The translations under genes and the position numbers were made by a program. Below, piece by piece: positions 8,888-17,170 of a stretch of 64,000 nt of DNA. How positions within the stretch are numbered: position 1 is the first letter of the stretch; each line of letters begins with the position of its first letter. Source of the stretch: CADEDV01 sp964596345 (GTDB lineage: Bacteria; Bacteroidota; Bacteroidia; Chitinophagales; Chitinophagaceae). The stretch is taken from positions 62,001 through 126,000 of the forward strand of contig CAZQSZ010000001.1 in NCBI GenBank assembly GCA_964596345.1, given 5' to 3'. Under the pieces are notes generated by a model. The model made no database searches. It was not told the origin of the DNA and was given only the letters and a program-made list of their open reading frames with translations.

Positions 8888-11713
8888 ATGAAAACAGCTA
8901 TGAGGAAGATTTACTTTTTGTTAGTACTGGTAGTGGCAGCGATCACTGTATCGGCTCAAAAGAACGGCAGCGTTAAAGGCATTGCATTTGATACCATTGC
9001 CAAACAGCCGGTTGGCTCTGCCACCATTTCGCTGCTGGACCGAAAAGATTCTTCGCTGGTCAGTTTTACCCTGACAGACAATGCGGGCAATTTTGAATTG
9101 AAAGGAATTCCCAACGGGGATTACCGGCTCATGATCACCCATGTGAACTATCATAACAGTAATACCCTTTTTACCATTGATGAGAACAATAAGAACAAAG
9201 ACCTGGGTCGCATCACGATGAATGATGTGGCTAAAGTACTGGGTGAAGTAGTTATCAGTAATGAAGCGCCGCCGGTAACCTTAGTGGGTGATACGGTGCA
9301 GTACAATGCAGGTTCTTTTAAAACACAACCCAATGCCAGCGTGGAGCAGCTATTAAAAAAACTGCCCGGTGTGAAAGTGGAAAAAGACGGAACGATCAAA
9401 GCGCAGGGTGAAAAAGTGAACCGGGTACTGGTGGATGGGAAAGAATTCTTTGGTAATGATCCCAAAATTGCCACGAGAAATTTACCGGCTGATGCAGTAG
9501 ACAAAGTGCAGGTCTATGATAAACAAAGCGACCAGGCACAACTGACCGGTTTTGACGACGGCAATTATGAAAAAACGATCAACCTGAAACTGAAGAAGGA
9601 TAAAAAGAAAGGGGTGTTTGGAAAAGTGATGGCTGGCGCCGGTGATAAAGAGCGGTATGAAGGACGTTTCAATGTGAACTCCTTCAAAGGAGCAAGACAG
9701 TTGTCGGCGATCGGGTTGGGGAATAATACCAATGCTGAAGGATTTTCGTTCATGGATATGCTCAACTTCAGCGGGGCACTCAGCCAGATGCGGCAGAATG
9801 GCGGTGGTAATCTTAACATCAATGTATCTGCTGATGAAGCGGCGGCACTCGGATTGGGTGGGGCTGGCAATGCCGGTATCAAAACCGTGTTTGGTGGTGG
9901 CGTTAATTATAATAATATCATCGGCACTAAACATGATTTCCAGAGCAATTACTTCTACAACCGGTTTAATCCGAATATAAAAAGCAGGATCTTCCGGCAA
10001 AATAATTTCGGGGGTGCTACCAACTTTTACAATGAGAATTCCAATTCTGATAACCTGAACAATTCGCACCGCTTCAACCTGAATGATCTCTGGCAAATTG
10101 ATTCGATGCATTCCCTGCGAATCAATCCTACTTTTGGTTTTCAAAACACCAGGAACCGGTCGCAACGAAATTATACTACTACTAATGCTGATGGTGACCT
10201 GATCAATGAAGGCTTCAGCAACAGCAATTCCGAAAGTGAAGGCTATAATTTCAGGAACGACCTGACCTTCCGAAAAAAATTTGCCCGCAAGGGAAGAACC
10301 TTCTCCCTGAGTTTGCAAAACAGTTTCAATGAAAGCAAGGGAGCGGGAAGTTTAAATTCGATCATCAATTACTATAATGCCGGTATTATTAACCGCCGGG
10401 ATACGCTGGACCAGCGCAGTGAATCGAAAAGTGATTTGAAAGGATATATGGCAAGGGCTGTGTACACGGAACCACTCTGGAAAAGAACCTTGCTGGAACT
10501 CAGTGTGAGCAATAATAAAAATACAAGTACGTCGCGGAAAACAACCTATGATTATAATAACAGCAACAGCAAATATGATGAGCTGAACGAGAACCTGAGT
10601 AATGATTTTGAAAATACCTATGGGTATACAACGGCCGGTATCCGCATGCGCAAACAAGCGAGAAAATACAATTACTCGCTGGGCCTTACCTGGCAGGACG
10701 CCGAACTGAAAGGAAAGATCATCAGCGGGGTGAAAGATTCACTGATCAGTAAGAGTTTTACCAACCTGCTGCCCAATGCCAGTTTCAAATATAACTTCAC
10801 GAGGTTTAAAACATTTTCACTGAATTATTCGGCTTCCACCAACCAGCCGAATATGTCGCAGCTGCAGCCGGTACCGGATAATACCAACCCCCTGTATATA
10901 CGGGAAGGTAACCCTGATCTGAAACAGGAATACAGTCATACTTTCAGGGGCAACCTCAACCTGCTGAGTCCGTACAAGAACAAGAACTTTTTTATGTTCT
11001 TTACCGCCATGCTGACACAAAACAAGATCGTAAGCTACGATACCCTCGATCTTTCCACCGGCATCCGCCGTTCCAAACCGGTGAATGTGGATGGAGTGTA
11101 TAACCTGAATGCAAATATCAATTACAGCTTCCCGCTGAAATTCATGAAAGCATCGCTGGAAATGGGCAACCGGCTTCGTTATAATAAAGGCAAACAGTTT
11201 TTCAACACGGTGACCAACGAGATCAAAACTTTTTCCTGGGGGCCTGAACTGAGGTTAGATATTAACCCTACTGACAAACTGAATTTGGGAGTGGCTGCCA
11301 ACTTTGATTACAATGATGCAACATATTCGGCACAGCCCACGCAGAACAATAATTATGTGTCGCAGGAATACAATGTATCTGCCGACTGGCAGTTGCCCAA
11401 AGGATTCTTCCTGGCAACGGAATTCAATTATACCATCAATAACCAGTTGTCATCCGGTTTCAATGCAAAGATCCCGATCTGGAATGCAAGTATCAGTAAG
11501 CAGTTCCTGAAATACAACCGGGGAGAAATCAAATTCGCTGCCACCGACCTGCTGAACCGCAATATAAGTATCAGCCGGACAAGCAACCAGCTCTTTATTG
11601 AAGACAAAGAAGTGAATACGCTGCGGAGGTTCTTCCTGCTGAGCTTTACCTATAGTTTAAGCAAGAGTGGTTTGAATAATGGTGGTGGCGGAGTGAGGGG
11701 GATAACGAGATAG
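8888..11713 (+). CDS. CarboxypepD_reg / plug / beta-barrel outer-membrane protein, paralog 2
   Basis: The 941-aa protein repeats the architecture of the product at 4902. It has a signal peptide (about 1-24, ending VSAQ; Met5 is an alternative start), a carboxypeptidase-regulatory-like domain (about 26-110), a plug-like segment (about 120-220, GDTVQYNAGSF, LLKKLPGVKV, VDGKEFFG) and a C-terminal barrel. Many short motifs are conserved between the two, including the GFDDG/DDGS junction and the penultimate strand motif WNASISKQ. It lacks the large Gly-rich insertion but has a short Gly/Ala segment near 300-325. Its promoter carries the TTAAC box array shared with the GLPGLI gene near 33.5 kb, so it is probably under two-component control. 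The substrate is unknown. Confidence 0.9.
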   Translation: MKTAMRKIYFLLVLVVAAITVSAQKNGSVKGIAFDTIAKQPVGSATISLLDRKDSSLVSFTLTDNAGNFELKGIPNGDYRLMITHVNYHNSNTLFTIDENNKNKDLGRITMNDVAKVLGEVVISNEAPPVTLVGDTVQYNAGSFKTQPNASVEQLLKKLPGVKVEKDGTIKAQGEKVNRVLVDGKEFFGNDPKIATRNLPADAVDKVQVYDKQSDQAQLTGFDDGNYEKTINLKLKKDKKKGVFGKVMAGAGDKERYEGRFNVNSFKGARQLSAIGLGNNTNAEGFSFMDMLNFSGALSQMRQNGGGNLNINVSADEAAALGLGGAGNAGIKTVFGGGVNYNNIIGTKHDFQSNYFYNRFNPNIKSRIFRQNNFGGATNFYNENSNSDNLNNSHRFNLNDLWQIDSMHSLRINPTFGFQNTRNRSQRNYTTTNADGDLINEGFSNSNSESEGYNFRNDLTFRKKFARKGRTFSLSLQNSFNESKGAGSLNSIINYYNAGIINRRDTLDQRSESKSDLKGYMARAVYTEPLWKRTLLELSVSNNKNTSTSRKTTYDYNNSNSKYDELNENLSNDFENTYGYTTAGIRMRKQARKYNYSLGLTWQDAELKGKIISGVKDSLISKSFTNLLPNASFKYNFTRFKTFSLNYSASTNQPNMSQLQPVPDNTNPLYIREGNPDLKQEYSHTFRGNLNLLSPYKNKNFFMFFTAMLTQNKIVSYDTLDLSTGIRRSKPVNVDGVYNLNANINYSFPLKFMKASLEMGNRLRYNKGKQFFNTVTNEIKTFSWGPELRLDINPTDKLNLGVAANFDYNDATYSAQPTQNNNYVSQEYNVSADWQLPKGFFLATEFNYTINNQLSSGFNAKIPIWNASISKQFLKYNRGEIKFAATDLLNRNISISRTSNQLFIEDKEVNTLRRFFLLSFTYSLSKSGLNNGGGGVRGITR

Positions 11714-11743
11714 GGCTTTTATTATTTACCAGGCATCGAAACG

Positions 11744-11778
11744 TAGCTGTTCATTTTCATTGAACAGCTATTTTTTTT
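11744..11778 (+). terminator. Rho-independent terminator after paralog 2
   Basis: A perfect 10-bp stem (TAGCTGTTCA / TGAACAGCTA) with a 7-base loop is followed by eight T residues, 30 bases after the stop codon of the barrel gene. Confidence 0.92.
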
Positions 11779-11991
11779 GGGGCAGAACAGCCCCTGTAAT
11801 TCTGTTATTGAGTTGATTTATTACGTTTTGTAAGAACGGCCGTCAGCCAGTTCCCATGATCTTCAGTTTCCGTAGCCCGTTGCCACCAGTTTGTCCGTTT
11901 CTGACATCATCCTGTCTGCAATGCTGGTTTTAACCGCTTCATCTTTGTGTTCAATTAATTATCATTTATTTAAAAATCAAATCGCTTTAAC

Positions 11992-12474
11992 ATGAAAAAG
12001 ATCTTATTCATCATCGCCATTACAGTATCCATGATAACTACGGCGCAGGTCAACAACGTTTCTTTACAGGCCAGCGGTTTAACCTGCAGTATGTGCAGCA
12101 ATGCCATCAACAAAGCGCTGCGAACACTTGATTTTGTCCTGGATGTGGATGCTGATATCAAGACCTATACATTTAAAATATCGTTTAAGCCCAACAGCGT
12201 AATTGACTTTGATAAGATCAGGAAGAAAGTGGTGGATGCCGGGTTTACGGTGTATGCTTTTATCGCTGATATCTATTTTAATAATGTGCAGGTCAGGAAA
12301 GACTCACCGGTAATGGTCCAGGATAAAAAACTGCTTTTCATAAATGCCGGGGACCAGGTACTCAACGGGAACAAGCAGGTGAAAATACTGGACAAAGGTT
12401 TCGTTTCTCCCAAAGAGTATAAAAAGAATGCGTTTCCGGATTTGGCTTTAGGGACATTCCATGTCAGCTTATAA
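11992..12474 (+). CDS. Exported heavy-metal-associated (HMA) domain protein
   Basis: The 160-aa product has a signal peptide (about 1-19, ending TTAQ) followed by an HMA fold (about 20-90) with the metal-binding pair C32 and C35 in a TCSMC motif. HMA domains bind Cu(I) or other soft metals through these two cysteines. The remaining 70 residues have no recognised domain. An exported HMA protein suggests a periplasmic metal chaperone or scavenger. It heads a tight plus-strand cluster, since the next gene starts 31 bases after its stop and a second HMA-bearing protein (a regulator) closes the cluster at 14390. The metal identity is not shown by the sequence. Confidence 0.88.
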   Translation: MKKILFIIAITVSMITTAQVNNVSLQASGLTCSMCSNAINKALRTLDFVLDVDADIKTYTFKISFKPNSVIDFDKIRKKVVDAGFTVYAFIADIYFNNVQVRKDSPVMVQDKKLLFINAGDQVLNGNKQVKILDKGFVSPKEYKKNAFPDLALGTFHVSL

Positions 12475-12505
12475 TCATTGCTCAACAACTTCTAAACGCA
12501 ACAAC

Positions 12506-13315
12506 ATGAAAAAGCTGCTTATTATCCTTTCCTTTTTTCTTTCAATAACTTGCCCGGCACAGGAATTATTCTCCATGACAGAGCCGGCCAGCAATATTGC
12601 TTCCCGGAGCATCTCTCTCCGGGTTGATAACCTGGTGATGGATGAAATTGGTACTTCAAAGATCAACTATCACCTGATACCGGAAGTAGCGGTTGGACTG
12701 TCAACGAAATTGATGGTACGGGCAAGTACGTTTTTCAGTAACCGTAGCGAGCAATTTAAAAACGAAGGCGGCAGCCTCTATGCCAAGTACCGTTTTTTGA
12801 GCAAGGATGCCATGCAAAGACATTTCCGGATGGCCATCTTTGGAACAATAAGCTATAATAACAGTGATATTCACCAGGAAGAAATTAGTATGAATGGGCA
12901 TAATACAGGATTTGAAGTGGGTATTGTAGCCACCCAATTGCTGCAAAAAGTTGCTTTATCCTCAACCGTATCCATTGCAAAGGCCAGCGACAACGGCAGG
13001 AATAATAAGTTTATTTATGGATTCGACAACAGCAGGGCTATTAATTACAGTTTTTCCGCCGGGAAATTGATGCTGCCCAAAGCATACAGGGATTACCGGC
13101 AAACCAATATCAACCTGATGGCAGAAGTCATGGGCCAGGTGAATACCGGGTCAGGGAAATATTACATCGATATGGCCTCCATTGTGCAGGTAGTCGTGAA
13201 CAGCCAAAGCAAGATCGATATCGGGTATAGAAAAGAGTTGAGCAGTACTTTGCTGCGGACAGCGCCGAATGGTTTTTTTATACGAATTGAGCATAACCTC
13301 TTTAATATCTTTTAA
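12506..13315 (+). CDS. Exported beta-rich protein, probable outer-membrane barrel
   Basis: The start is set at the ATG encoding MKKLLIILSFF because it gives a signal peptide (about 1-19, ending PAQ). An upstream ATG at 12461 would overlap the preceding gene. The 269-aa chain has alternating short beta stretches (for example KLMVRASTFFS and YYIDMASIVQVVVNSQSK) and ends in IRIEHNLFNIF with a terminal Phe, the usual outer-membrane barrel signature. I do not recognise a named family. Position between an exported HMA protein and a cyclase/YHS protein, with a 2-base gap to the latter, places it in the same operon and suggests a role in metal handling at the outer membrane. Confidence 0.75.
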   Translation: MKKLLIILSFFLSITCPAQELFSMTEPASNIASRSISLRVDNLVMDEIGTSKINYHLIPEVAVGLSTKLMVRASTFFSNRSEQFKNEGGSLYAKYRFLSKDAMQRHFRMAIFGTISYNNSDIHQEEISMNGHNTGFEVGIVATQLLQKVALSSTVSIAKASDNGRNNKFIYGFDNSRAINYSFSAGKLMLPKAYRDYRQTNINLMAEVMGQVNTGSGKYYIDMASIVQVVVNSQSKIDIGYRKELSSTLLRTAPNGFFIRIEHNLFNIF

Positions 13316-13317
13316 GC

Positions 13318-13944
13318 ATGGAAAAAAATGTTGCCATACTCATGGCTGACCTGTCGGGTTATACCGCTCTTACAGAAACGCATGGAGCTGTTTCAGCGGC
13401 CGACCTGATTGACAAGTATATCCATATTGCTAAAAACTGTCTCGTTGGTGATAGCCAATTGCAGCAGCGTACGGGAGATGAAATCATGTTTATCTCCGAT
13501 TCACCCGATCACTTACTGGCAACGGCACTGAAGTTAGAAGCGGCAGCGGCGAGGGAAGAAAATTTTCTCCAGGTGCATGGCGGACTTCATGTTGGAAAGC
13601 TGTTGCAAAGAGCGGATAGCTATTTTGGGTCTGCTATCAACCTCGTATCCCGGATCGCTGCCCAAGCAACCGCCGGAACATTTTGGTGTTCGGATGAATT
13701 TGTACAGTCAATTACCAACCCGGCGGCCTGCGATTTTATATCCAAAGGGCATTATCATTTCAAAAATATCAATAGCGGGAAAGAAGTGTTTGAACTATAC
13801 AGCAATACAAGGCAACCGGATTATATTGACCCCATTTGCCGGATGCTGATCCTGGATACGCAAAAGGCAACGCCTCACCCTGTTGATAACGAACTTTATT
13901 TTTGTTCCGGGCAATGTCTCAGCCAGTACCTGGCAAGTCACTGA
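13318..13944 (+). CDS. Class III nucleotide cyclase domain fused to a YHS-like metal domain
   Basis: The N-terminal about 160 residues look like a class III adenylate/guanylate cyclase catalytic domain, with VAILMADLSGYT (first metal Asp near residue 11), RTGDE (about 56-60) and GSAINLVSRIAAQA (about 104-117). The C-terminal about 40 residues, DPICRM followed by LYFCSGQCLSQYL, match a YHS-type Cys motif found in copper and heavy-metal proteins. Fusion of a cyclase-like domain to a YHS domain suggests metal-responsive signalling, but activity cannot be judged by eye because the transition-state Asn/Arg set is only partly recognisable. It starts 2 bases after the previous stop, so translation is probably coupled. 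Confidence 0.75.
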   Translation: MEKNVAILMADLSGYTALTETHGAVSAADLIDKYIHIAKNCLVGDSQLQQRTGDEIMFISDSPDHLLATALKLEAAAAREENFLQVHGGLHVGKLLQRADSYFGSAINLVSRIAAQATAGTFWCSDEFVQSITNPAACDFISKGHYHFKNINSGKEVFELYSNTRQPDYIDPICRMLILDTQKATPHPVDNELYFCSGQCLSQYLASH

Positions 13945-13978
13945 TCTCTTATCTGGCATCACATTTAAAACTACAACA

Positions 13979-14380
13979 ATGATACCTGCACTAATCGGAA
14001 TTACTTCAGGACTCTTCGTGATACTCCTGTTTATGGTATTGAAATTTCACGGTAAAAATATTCTCTACGGACTCATCCTGTCGGGTATCGGATTCCTGTA
14101 TGTCGGGTTTACCTGGACAGATTTATCCGCTCTTATCATCACGGCGATCCAGGCGATCTTCTTTTTATTTTTAGCTTATTATGGTATTGTAAAGAGTGTT
14201 TACATCCTTGCCGCCGGTTATTTTCTGCATGGAAGCTGGGATATTATTTACCATATGGTGGCAACGCCCGGGCTCATTCCGCCAACGTATGACCTGTTTT
14301 GCCTGTCCATCGATTTCACGATCGGCTTTTATATATTAGCATGTAAGAAACAGTTCAGCATAAAACAAACTACCCGCTAA
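13979..14380 (+). CDS. Small multi-pass membrane protein (DUF6010-like)
   Basis: The ATG at 13979 gives a 133-aa protein that starts directly with a membrane helix (MIPALIGITSGLFVILLF). An in-frame ATG at 13883 would overlap the preceding gene and add a non-membrane leader. Four hydrophobic segments are visible (about 3-20, 25-43, 46-68 and 72-88), plus a fifth near 105-120, with a conserved-looking HGSWDIIYH motif. It resembles small DUF6010 membrane proteins, but that name comes from memory of the family's size and motif and is tentative. It lies 34 bases after the cyclase/YHS gene and 9 bases before the HMA-AraC regulator. Confidence 0.7.
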   Translation: MIPALIGITSGLFVILLFMVLKFHGKNILYGLILSGIGFLYVGFTWTDLSALIITAIQAIFFLFLAYYGIVKSVYILAAGYFLHGSWDIIYHMVATPGLIPPTYDLFCLSIDFTIGFYILACKKQFSIKQTTR

Positions 14381-14389
14381 AATAATTCT

Positions 14390-14965
14390 ATGTCATCCAC
14401 CACACTGCTGGTAAAGAATATGGTCTGCAACCGCTGTATACTGGCTGTGGAAGATATTTTACAGGCTGAAATGATCCCGTTTCAAAAAGTAAGTTTCGGG
14501 GAGATCCATTTTACAGAAGCACCCGTGCAGGAGCAGCAGGAACGGCTGGTAAAAAGGCTGACAGCAATCGGGTTAGAGATAATTGATAACCATTCAGGCG
14601 GACTTATTGAAAAGATCAAGAATCTTGTTATCAAAAGGGCCCGCAATGAAGTGAATGAACCGGAAAGAAAAATGAAACTCTCCCATTATCTTTCCGGGAA
14701 GGTCCATCATGAATATACCTACCTGAGCAGCCTCTTTTCTTCGGTGGAAGGAAGAACGATCGAGAATTATTTTATTGAACAGCGTATTGAAAAGGCAAAG
14801 GAATTATTGGTATACGGCCAGCTGACCCTGTCCCAGATCGCCTTTGATCTTGAATACAGCAGTGTGGCCCATCTTTCCAACCAGTTTAAAAAGATCACCG
14901 GGTTAACGCCTACTCATTTTAAAATGATAGGCCTGGACAAACGAAGATCACTCGATGCGATCTGA
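14390..14965 (+). CDS. HMA-like / AraC-family transcriptional regulator
   Basis: The 191-aa protein couples an N-terminal HMA-like fold (about 1-70, with a MVCNRC Cys pair) to a C-terminal AraC double helix-turn-helix (about 95-185). The latter is recognisable from IENYFIEQRIEKAKELL, LTLSQIAFDLEYSSVAHLSNQFKKITGLTP and the spacing between the two helices. The N-terminal cysteines could bind a soft metal and switch the DNA-binding half, which would make this a one-component metal sensor for the cluster. It is the last gene of the 11992-14965 run. Paired TGTAAC boxes 21 bp apart lie 12 bases downstream of it, before the metallothionein-like ORF, and are candidate binding sites. Confidence 0.85.
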   Translation: MSSTTLLVKNMVCNRCILAVEDILQAEMIPFQKVSFGEIHFTEAPVQEQQERLVKRLTAIGLEIIDNHSGGLIEKIKNLVIKRARNEVNEPERKMKLSHYLSGKVHHEYTYLSSLFSSVEGRTIENYFIEQRIEKAKELLVYGQLTLSQIAFDLEYSSVAHLSNQFKKITGLTPTHFKMIGLDKRRSLDAI

Positions 14966-14976
14966 TCCCAAAATTG

Positions 14977-15032
14977 TGTAACGCATACCCAAACTGCTGT
15001 AACAACGCTCCTTCTTTCCCGGGCTATTTTTA
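14977..15032 (+). promoter_or_regulatory. Candidate activator site and promoter of the metallothionein-like gene
   Basis: TGTAAC occurs at 14977-14982 and again at 14998-15003, exactly 21 bp apart (two helical turns), a spacing typical of AraC-family half-sites. A -7-like TATTTTTA follows at 15025-15032, with no TTG at -33. The arrangement fits an activator bound over the -35 region. The match is by eye, and the assignment to the upstream HMA-AraC regulator is inference. Confidence 0.4.
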
Positions 15033-15063
15033 CAGTATCAATTAACAATAAAAAAAATCAGTT

Positions 15064-15186
15064 ATGAAATCAACAACAACAAGCAAAGCCGCTCAGCAGT
15101 CAGCAAACGTAAAATGTGGTAACGAAAATTGTACCTGCGTGAATTGTAATTGTGGTTCAGCATGTACCTGTGCCAATTGCAAATAA
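15064..15186 (+). CDS. Metallothionein-like Cys-rich small protein (40 aa)
   Basis: An ATG-initiated 40-aa frame has eight cysteines in its last 23 residues (C18, C23, C25, C28, C30, C34, C36, C39), arranged as CxC and CxxC units separated by Asn, Gly, Thr and Ala. The N-terminal 17 residues are Ser/Thr/Ala/Gln-rich and lack Cys. This is the composition of a bacterial metallothionein-type metal chelator. It has no signal peptide and should be cytoplasmic. It lies 98 bases after the HMA-AraC regulator, has its own candidate promoter and is followed by a hairpin terminator, all consistent with a short, separately transcribed metal-induced gene. A family match was not tested. Confidence 0.8.
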   Translation: MKSTTTSKAAQQSANVKCGNENCTCVNCNCGSACTCANCK

Positions 15187-15210
15187 ATACTGCCTGCTCA
15201 AGACTCCCGA

Positions 15211-15238
15211 AGCTGCTCTGACCAGGGCGGCTTTTTTT
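15211..15238 (+). terminator. Rho-independent terminator after the metallothionein-like gene
   Basis: AGCTGC and GCGGCT form a 6-bp stem with one G-T pair around a 10-base loop, followed by seven T residues. It lies 24 bases after the stop codon at 15186. Confidence 0.65.
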
Positions 15239-15285
15239 GTCCGTAACCGACAGCATATTGTCCGTTCCCGCCTCCGGGTTCTGCT

Positions 15286-15293
15286 TACCTTTA
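15286..15293 (+). promoter_or_regulatory. Candidate -7 element of the GlxA-type regulator
   Basis: TACCTTTA fits the TAnnTTTR form of the -7 element and lies 20 bases before the ATG at 15314. No -33 TTG at the right distance was found. Confidence 0.3.
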
Positions 15294-15313
15294 GTGAAGC
15301 AAAAAAGCAAACT

Positions 15314-16228
15314 ATGCGAAAGGTCGTTTTTATTATTCCTCCCACTGTTGAACTGCTGGACCTGGCCGGCCCGGTACAGGTTTTTACCGAAGCTAAATTT
15401 TATGGATTTGAAATTGCTATTGAATTTTATCATTTCCGGGAGTCACCGGTAAGTACGGCCGGTTTGGGATTTGAAAAGACAAAGCAGTACAAAGAAGCGG
15501 TGTTAAAGGAAGGTGATTTTGTGTTTGTACCCGGTATGGATTATGAATATGTCAGCAGTTTTTCTTTCAAAGCCGAAAAGGAATTTTTCAGCTGGCTCAA
15601 ACAATGTTCAGATCAAAAGGTGATTGTAGGTTCCATTTGTAACGGGGCTTTTGCGCTGGGCTATGCCGGGTTATTAAAAGATACCGAGTGCACCACCCAC
15701 TGGAGAAGGGTGAAGGACTTGCAGCAATTATTTCCGCAGGCAAGGGTGGTATCGGATATTCTATTTATCAAGAGCAATAATATCTATACCAGTGCAGGCA
15801 TCAGTGCCGGTATTGACCTGGCACTGGCCATACTGGAAGACCTGAAAGGACCGCTGTTTACACACAAAGTGGCAAGAGGTCTTGTGGTGTATCACCGGCG
15901 GAGTGGTTCACATAAACAACAAAGCATTTACCTGGATTACAGGAATCATATCAATCCGCAGGTGCATGAAGTGCAGGATTACCTGATCGATAATCTTTCT
16001 AACGAAAATGATATTGAATCGCTGGCGTCACTGGTGGGGATGAGCCCCCGGAACCTGAGCCGGGTGTTCAAAGAAAAGACGGGTTCAACGATCCTGGAAT
16101 ACCTGACCCTGCTGCGGAAGGAATATGCCAGCACCATGCTGAATAATCCCGAATACACGATCGAGTATATCGCATCCCGCTGTGGCTTTAAAACAGCAAG
16201 GCAGTTGCAAAGAATATTAAAGAAATAG
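15314..16228 (+). CDS. GlxA-type AraC regulator with DJ-1/PfpI domain
   Basis: The ATG at 15314 gives a 304-aa protein. An in-frame ATG at 15152 would run back into the metallothionein-like gene and its terminator. Residues about 1-170 form a DJ-1/PfpI-like fold (VVFIIPPTVELLDLAGPVQVF at the start, then VGSICNGAFALGYAGLL with the elbow cysteine). Residues about 205-300 form an AraC double helix-turn-helix (LASLVGMSPRNLSRVFKEKTG, EYIASRCGFKTARQLQRIL). This is the GlxA/FtrA-type domain order. Targets are unknown. Its stop lies 17 bases from the end of the convergent ChaN-like gene. Confidence 0.88.
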   Translation: MRKVVFIIPPTVELLDLAGPVQVFTEAKFYGFEIAIEFYHFRESPVSTAGLGFEKTKQYKEAVLKEGDFVFVPGMDYEYVSSFSFKAEKEFFSWLKQCSDQKVIVGSICNGAFALGYAGLLKDTECTTHWRRVKDLQQLFPQARVVSDILFIKSNNIYTSAGISAGIDLALAILEDLKGPLFTHKVARGLVVYHRRSGSHKQQSIYLDYRNHINPQVHEVQDYLIDNLSNENDIESLASLVGMSPRNLSRVFKEKTGSTILEYLTLLRKEYASTMLNNPEYTIEYIASRCGFKTARQLQRILKK

Positions 16229-16245
16229 AAACCGGGAAGACGGCA

Positions 16246-17124
16246 TCAATACGTCTTCTTCAGCTCCGGGTTCGTCAGTATCACATAATCTCCCAATGCG
16301 GTAAAAGCCGTCCAGTCGGGATTAGCAAAGCTTTTATCCGGGAAACAACTGATGTTTAGTATCCGCAGTTTTTTATTCCGCTGTTGCAGCTGCGCTGCCG
16401 TACCCAGTTTTTCATCACTGTGAAACTTGCCCACGCAATGGAATACCTTTTGGCGTTTATTCTTTTTCAGGTAAGCATAGATACTGTAACTCATACCCGC
16501 ATCCCACAAACTCTGGCTATGGTAAATATTGGAACTGCCGGAGCCGGGACTCCCCTGCATGATCTCCTGGAATTTTTCCCGGTAGCGGCCGCTTAACGTA
16601 TCATAAGGTAAAGGCGGCAATAATTTTTTGGCGGCCTTACTCAAACTGTCCAATGATCGCATGCCTTTGCGGCTTACCATCGTTACATAACGGCGGGGCG
16701 GGTTCGCAGCGATCACCGCCACTTTGTTTTGCTTCGCATATTCGATCATCGGGCGGTAATCCTTATAATTACTCCAGAGCCGTACATCTTTGGCAAACCG
16801 GCTTTCATCTATTTTTCCTGCCAGGTATTCATTCAATACCAACTGCCCGTCGGTCTCAAACATTTCTAAACTTAAGGCTAACTGGTTTCCATAAACAGCA
16901 TGCAGGGCCCGGAAAATTCTATTTTCTAAATAATGCCCGGCACTGTCGTTATGTTCTTCTCCAAAGAATAACACATCGGCATTGGCCATATCGGCCACGA
17001 TCTTGTCAATAGTAACTATCTGTTGGGTTCTTGTATCGTAGATCTTGTAATGCAGCACCATACTATCCTGGGCAGTAACGGAAAAACTAAACAGAGATAC
17101 AATAAGCAGGCTTAACCATTTCAT
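16246..17124 (-). CDS. ChaN-family putative heme-binding protein
   Basis: The 292-aa product has a signal peptide (about 1-18, ending VTAQ) and a ChaN/cofactor-haem-binding domain beginning near residue 45 with VLFFGEEHND. Later family motifs include LSLEMFETDGQ, ANPPRRYVTMVSRKG and FHCVGKFHSDE. ChaN of Campylobacter binds heme and is linked to iron uptake; the family's role elsewhere is less clear. It lacks the usual lipobox, so it is probably periplasmic. It lies 46 bases downstream of the histidine kinase at the end of the kdp cluster, so read-through is possible, but a link with potassium transport is not evident. Confidence 0.82.
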   Translation of the reverse strand: MKWLSLLIVSLFSFSVTAQDSMVLHYKIYDTRTQQIVTIDKIVADMANADVLFFGEEHNDSAGHYLENRIFRALHAVYGNQLALSLEMFETDGQLVLNEYLAGKIDESRFAKDVRLWSNYKDYRPMIEYAKQNKVAVIAANPPRRYVTMVSRKGMRSLDSLSKAAKKLLPPLPYDTLSGRYREKFQEIMQGSPGSGSSNIYHSQSLWDAGMSYSIYAYLKKNKRQKVFHCVGKFHSDEKLGTAAQLQQRNKKLRILNISCFPDKSFANPDWTAFTALGDYVILTNPELKKTY

Positions 17125-17170
17125 AGTGGCAAAAATTTGGTTGAAAGTATCACTTGTTTTTTATTCCCGC

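Noticed and set aside
9482..10318. Long open frame antisense to the second barrel gene
   Set aside because: It follows the codon pattern of the real gene read backwards and gives a hydrophobic, Ile/Val-rich product without recognised motifs.
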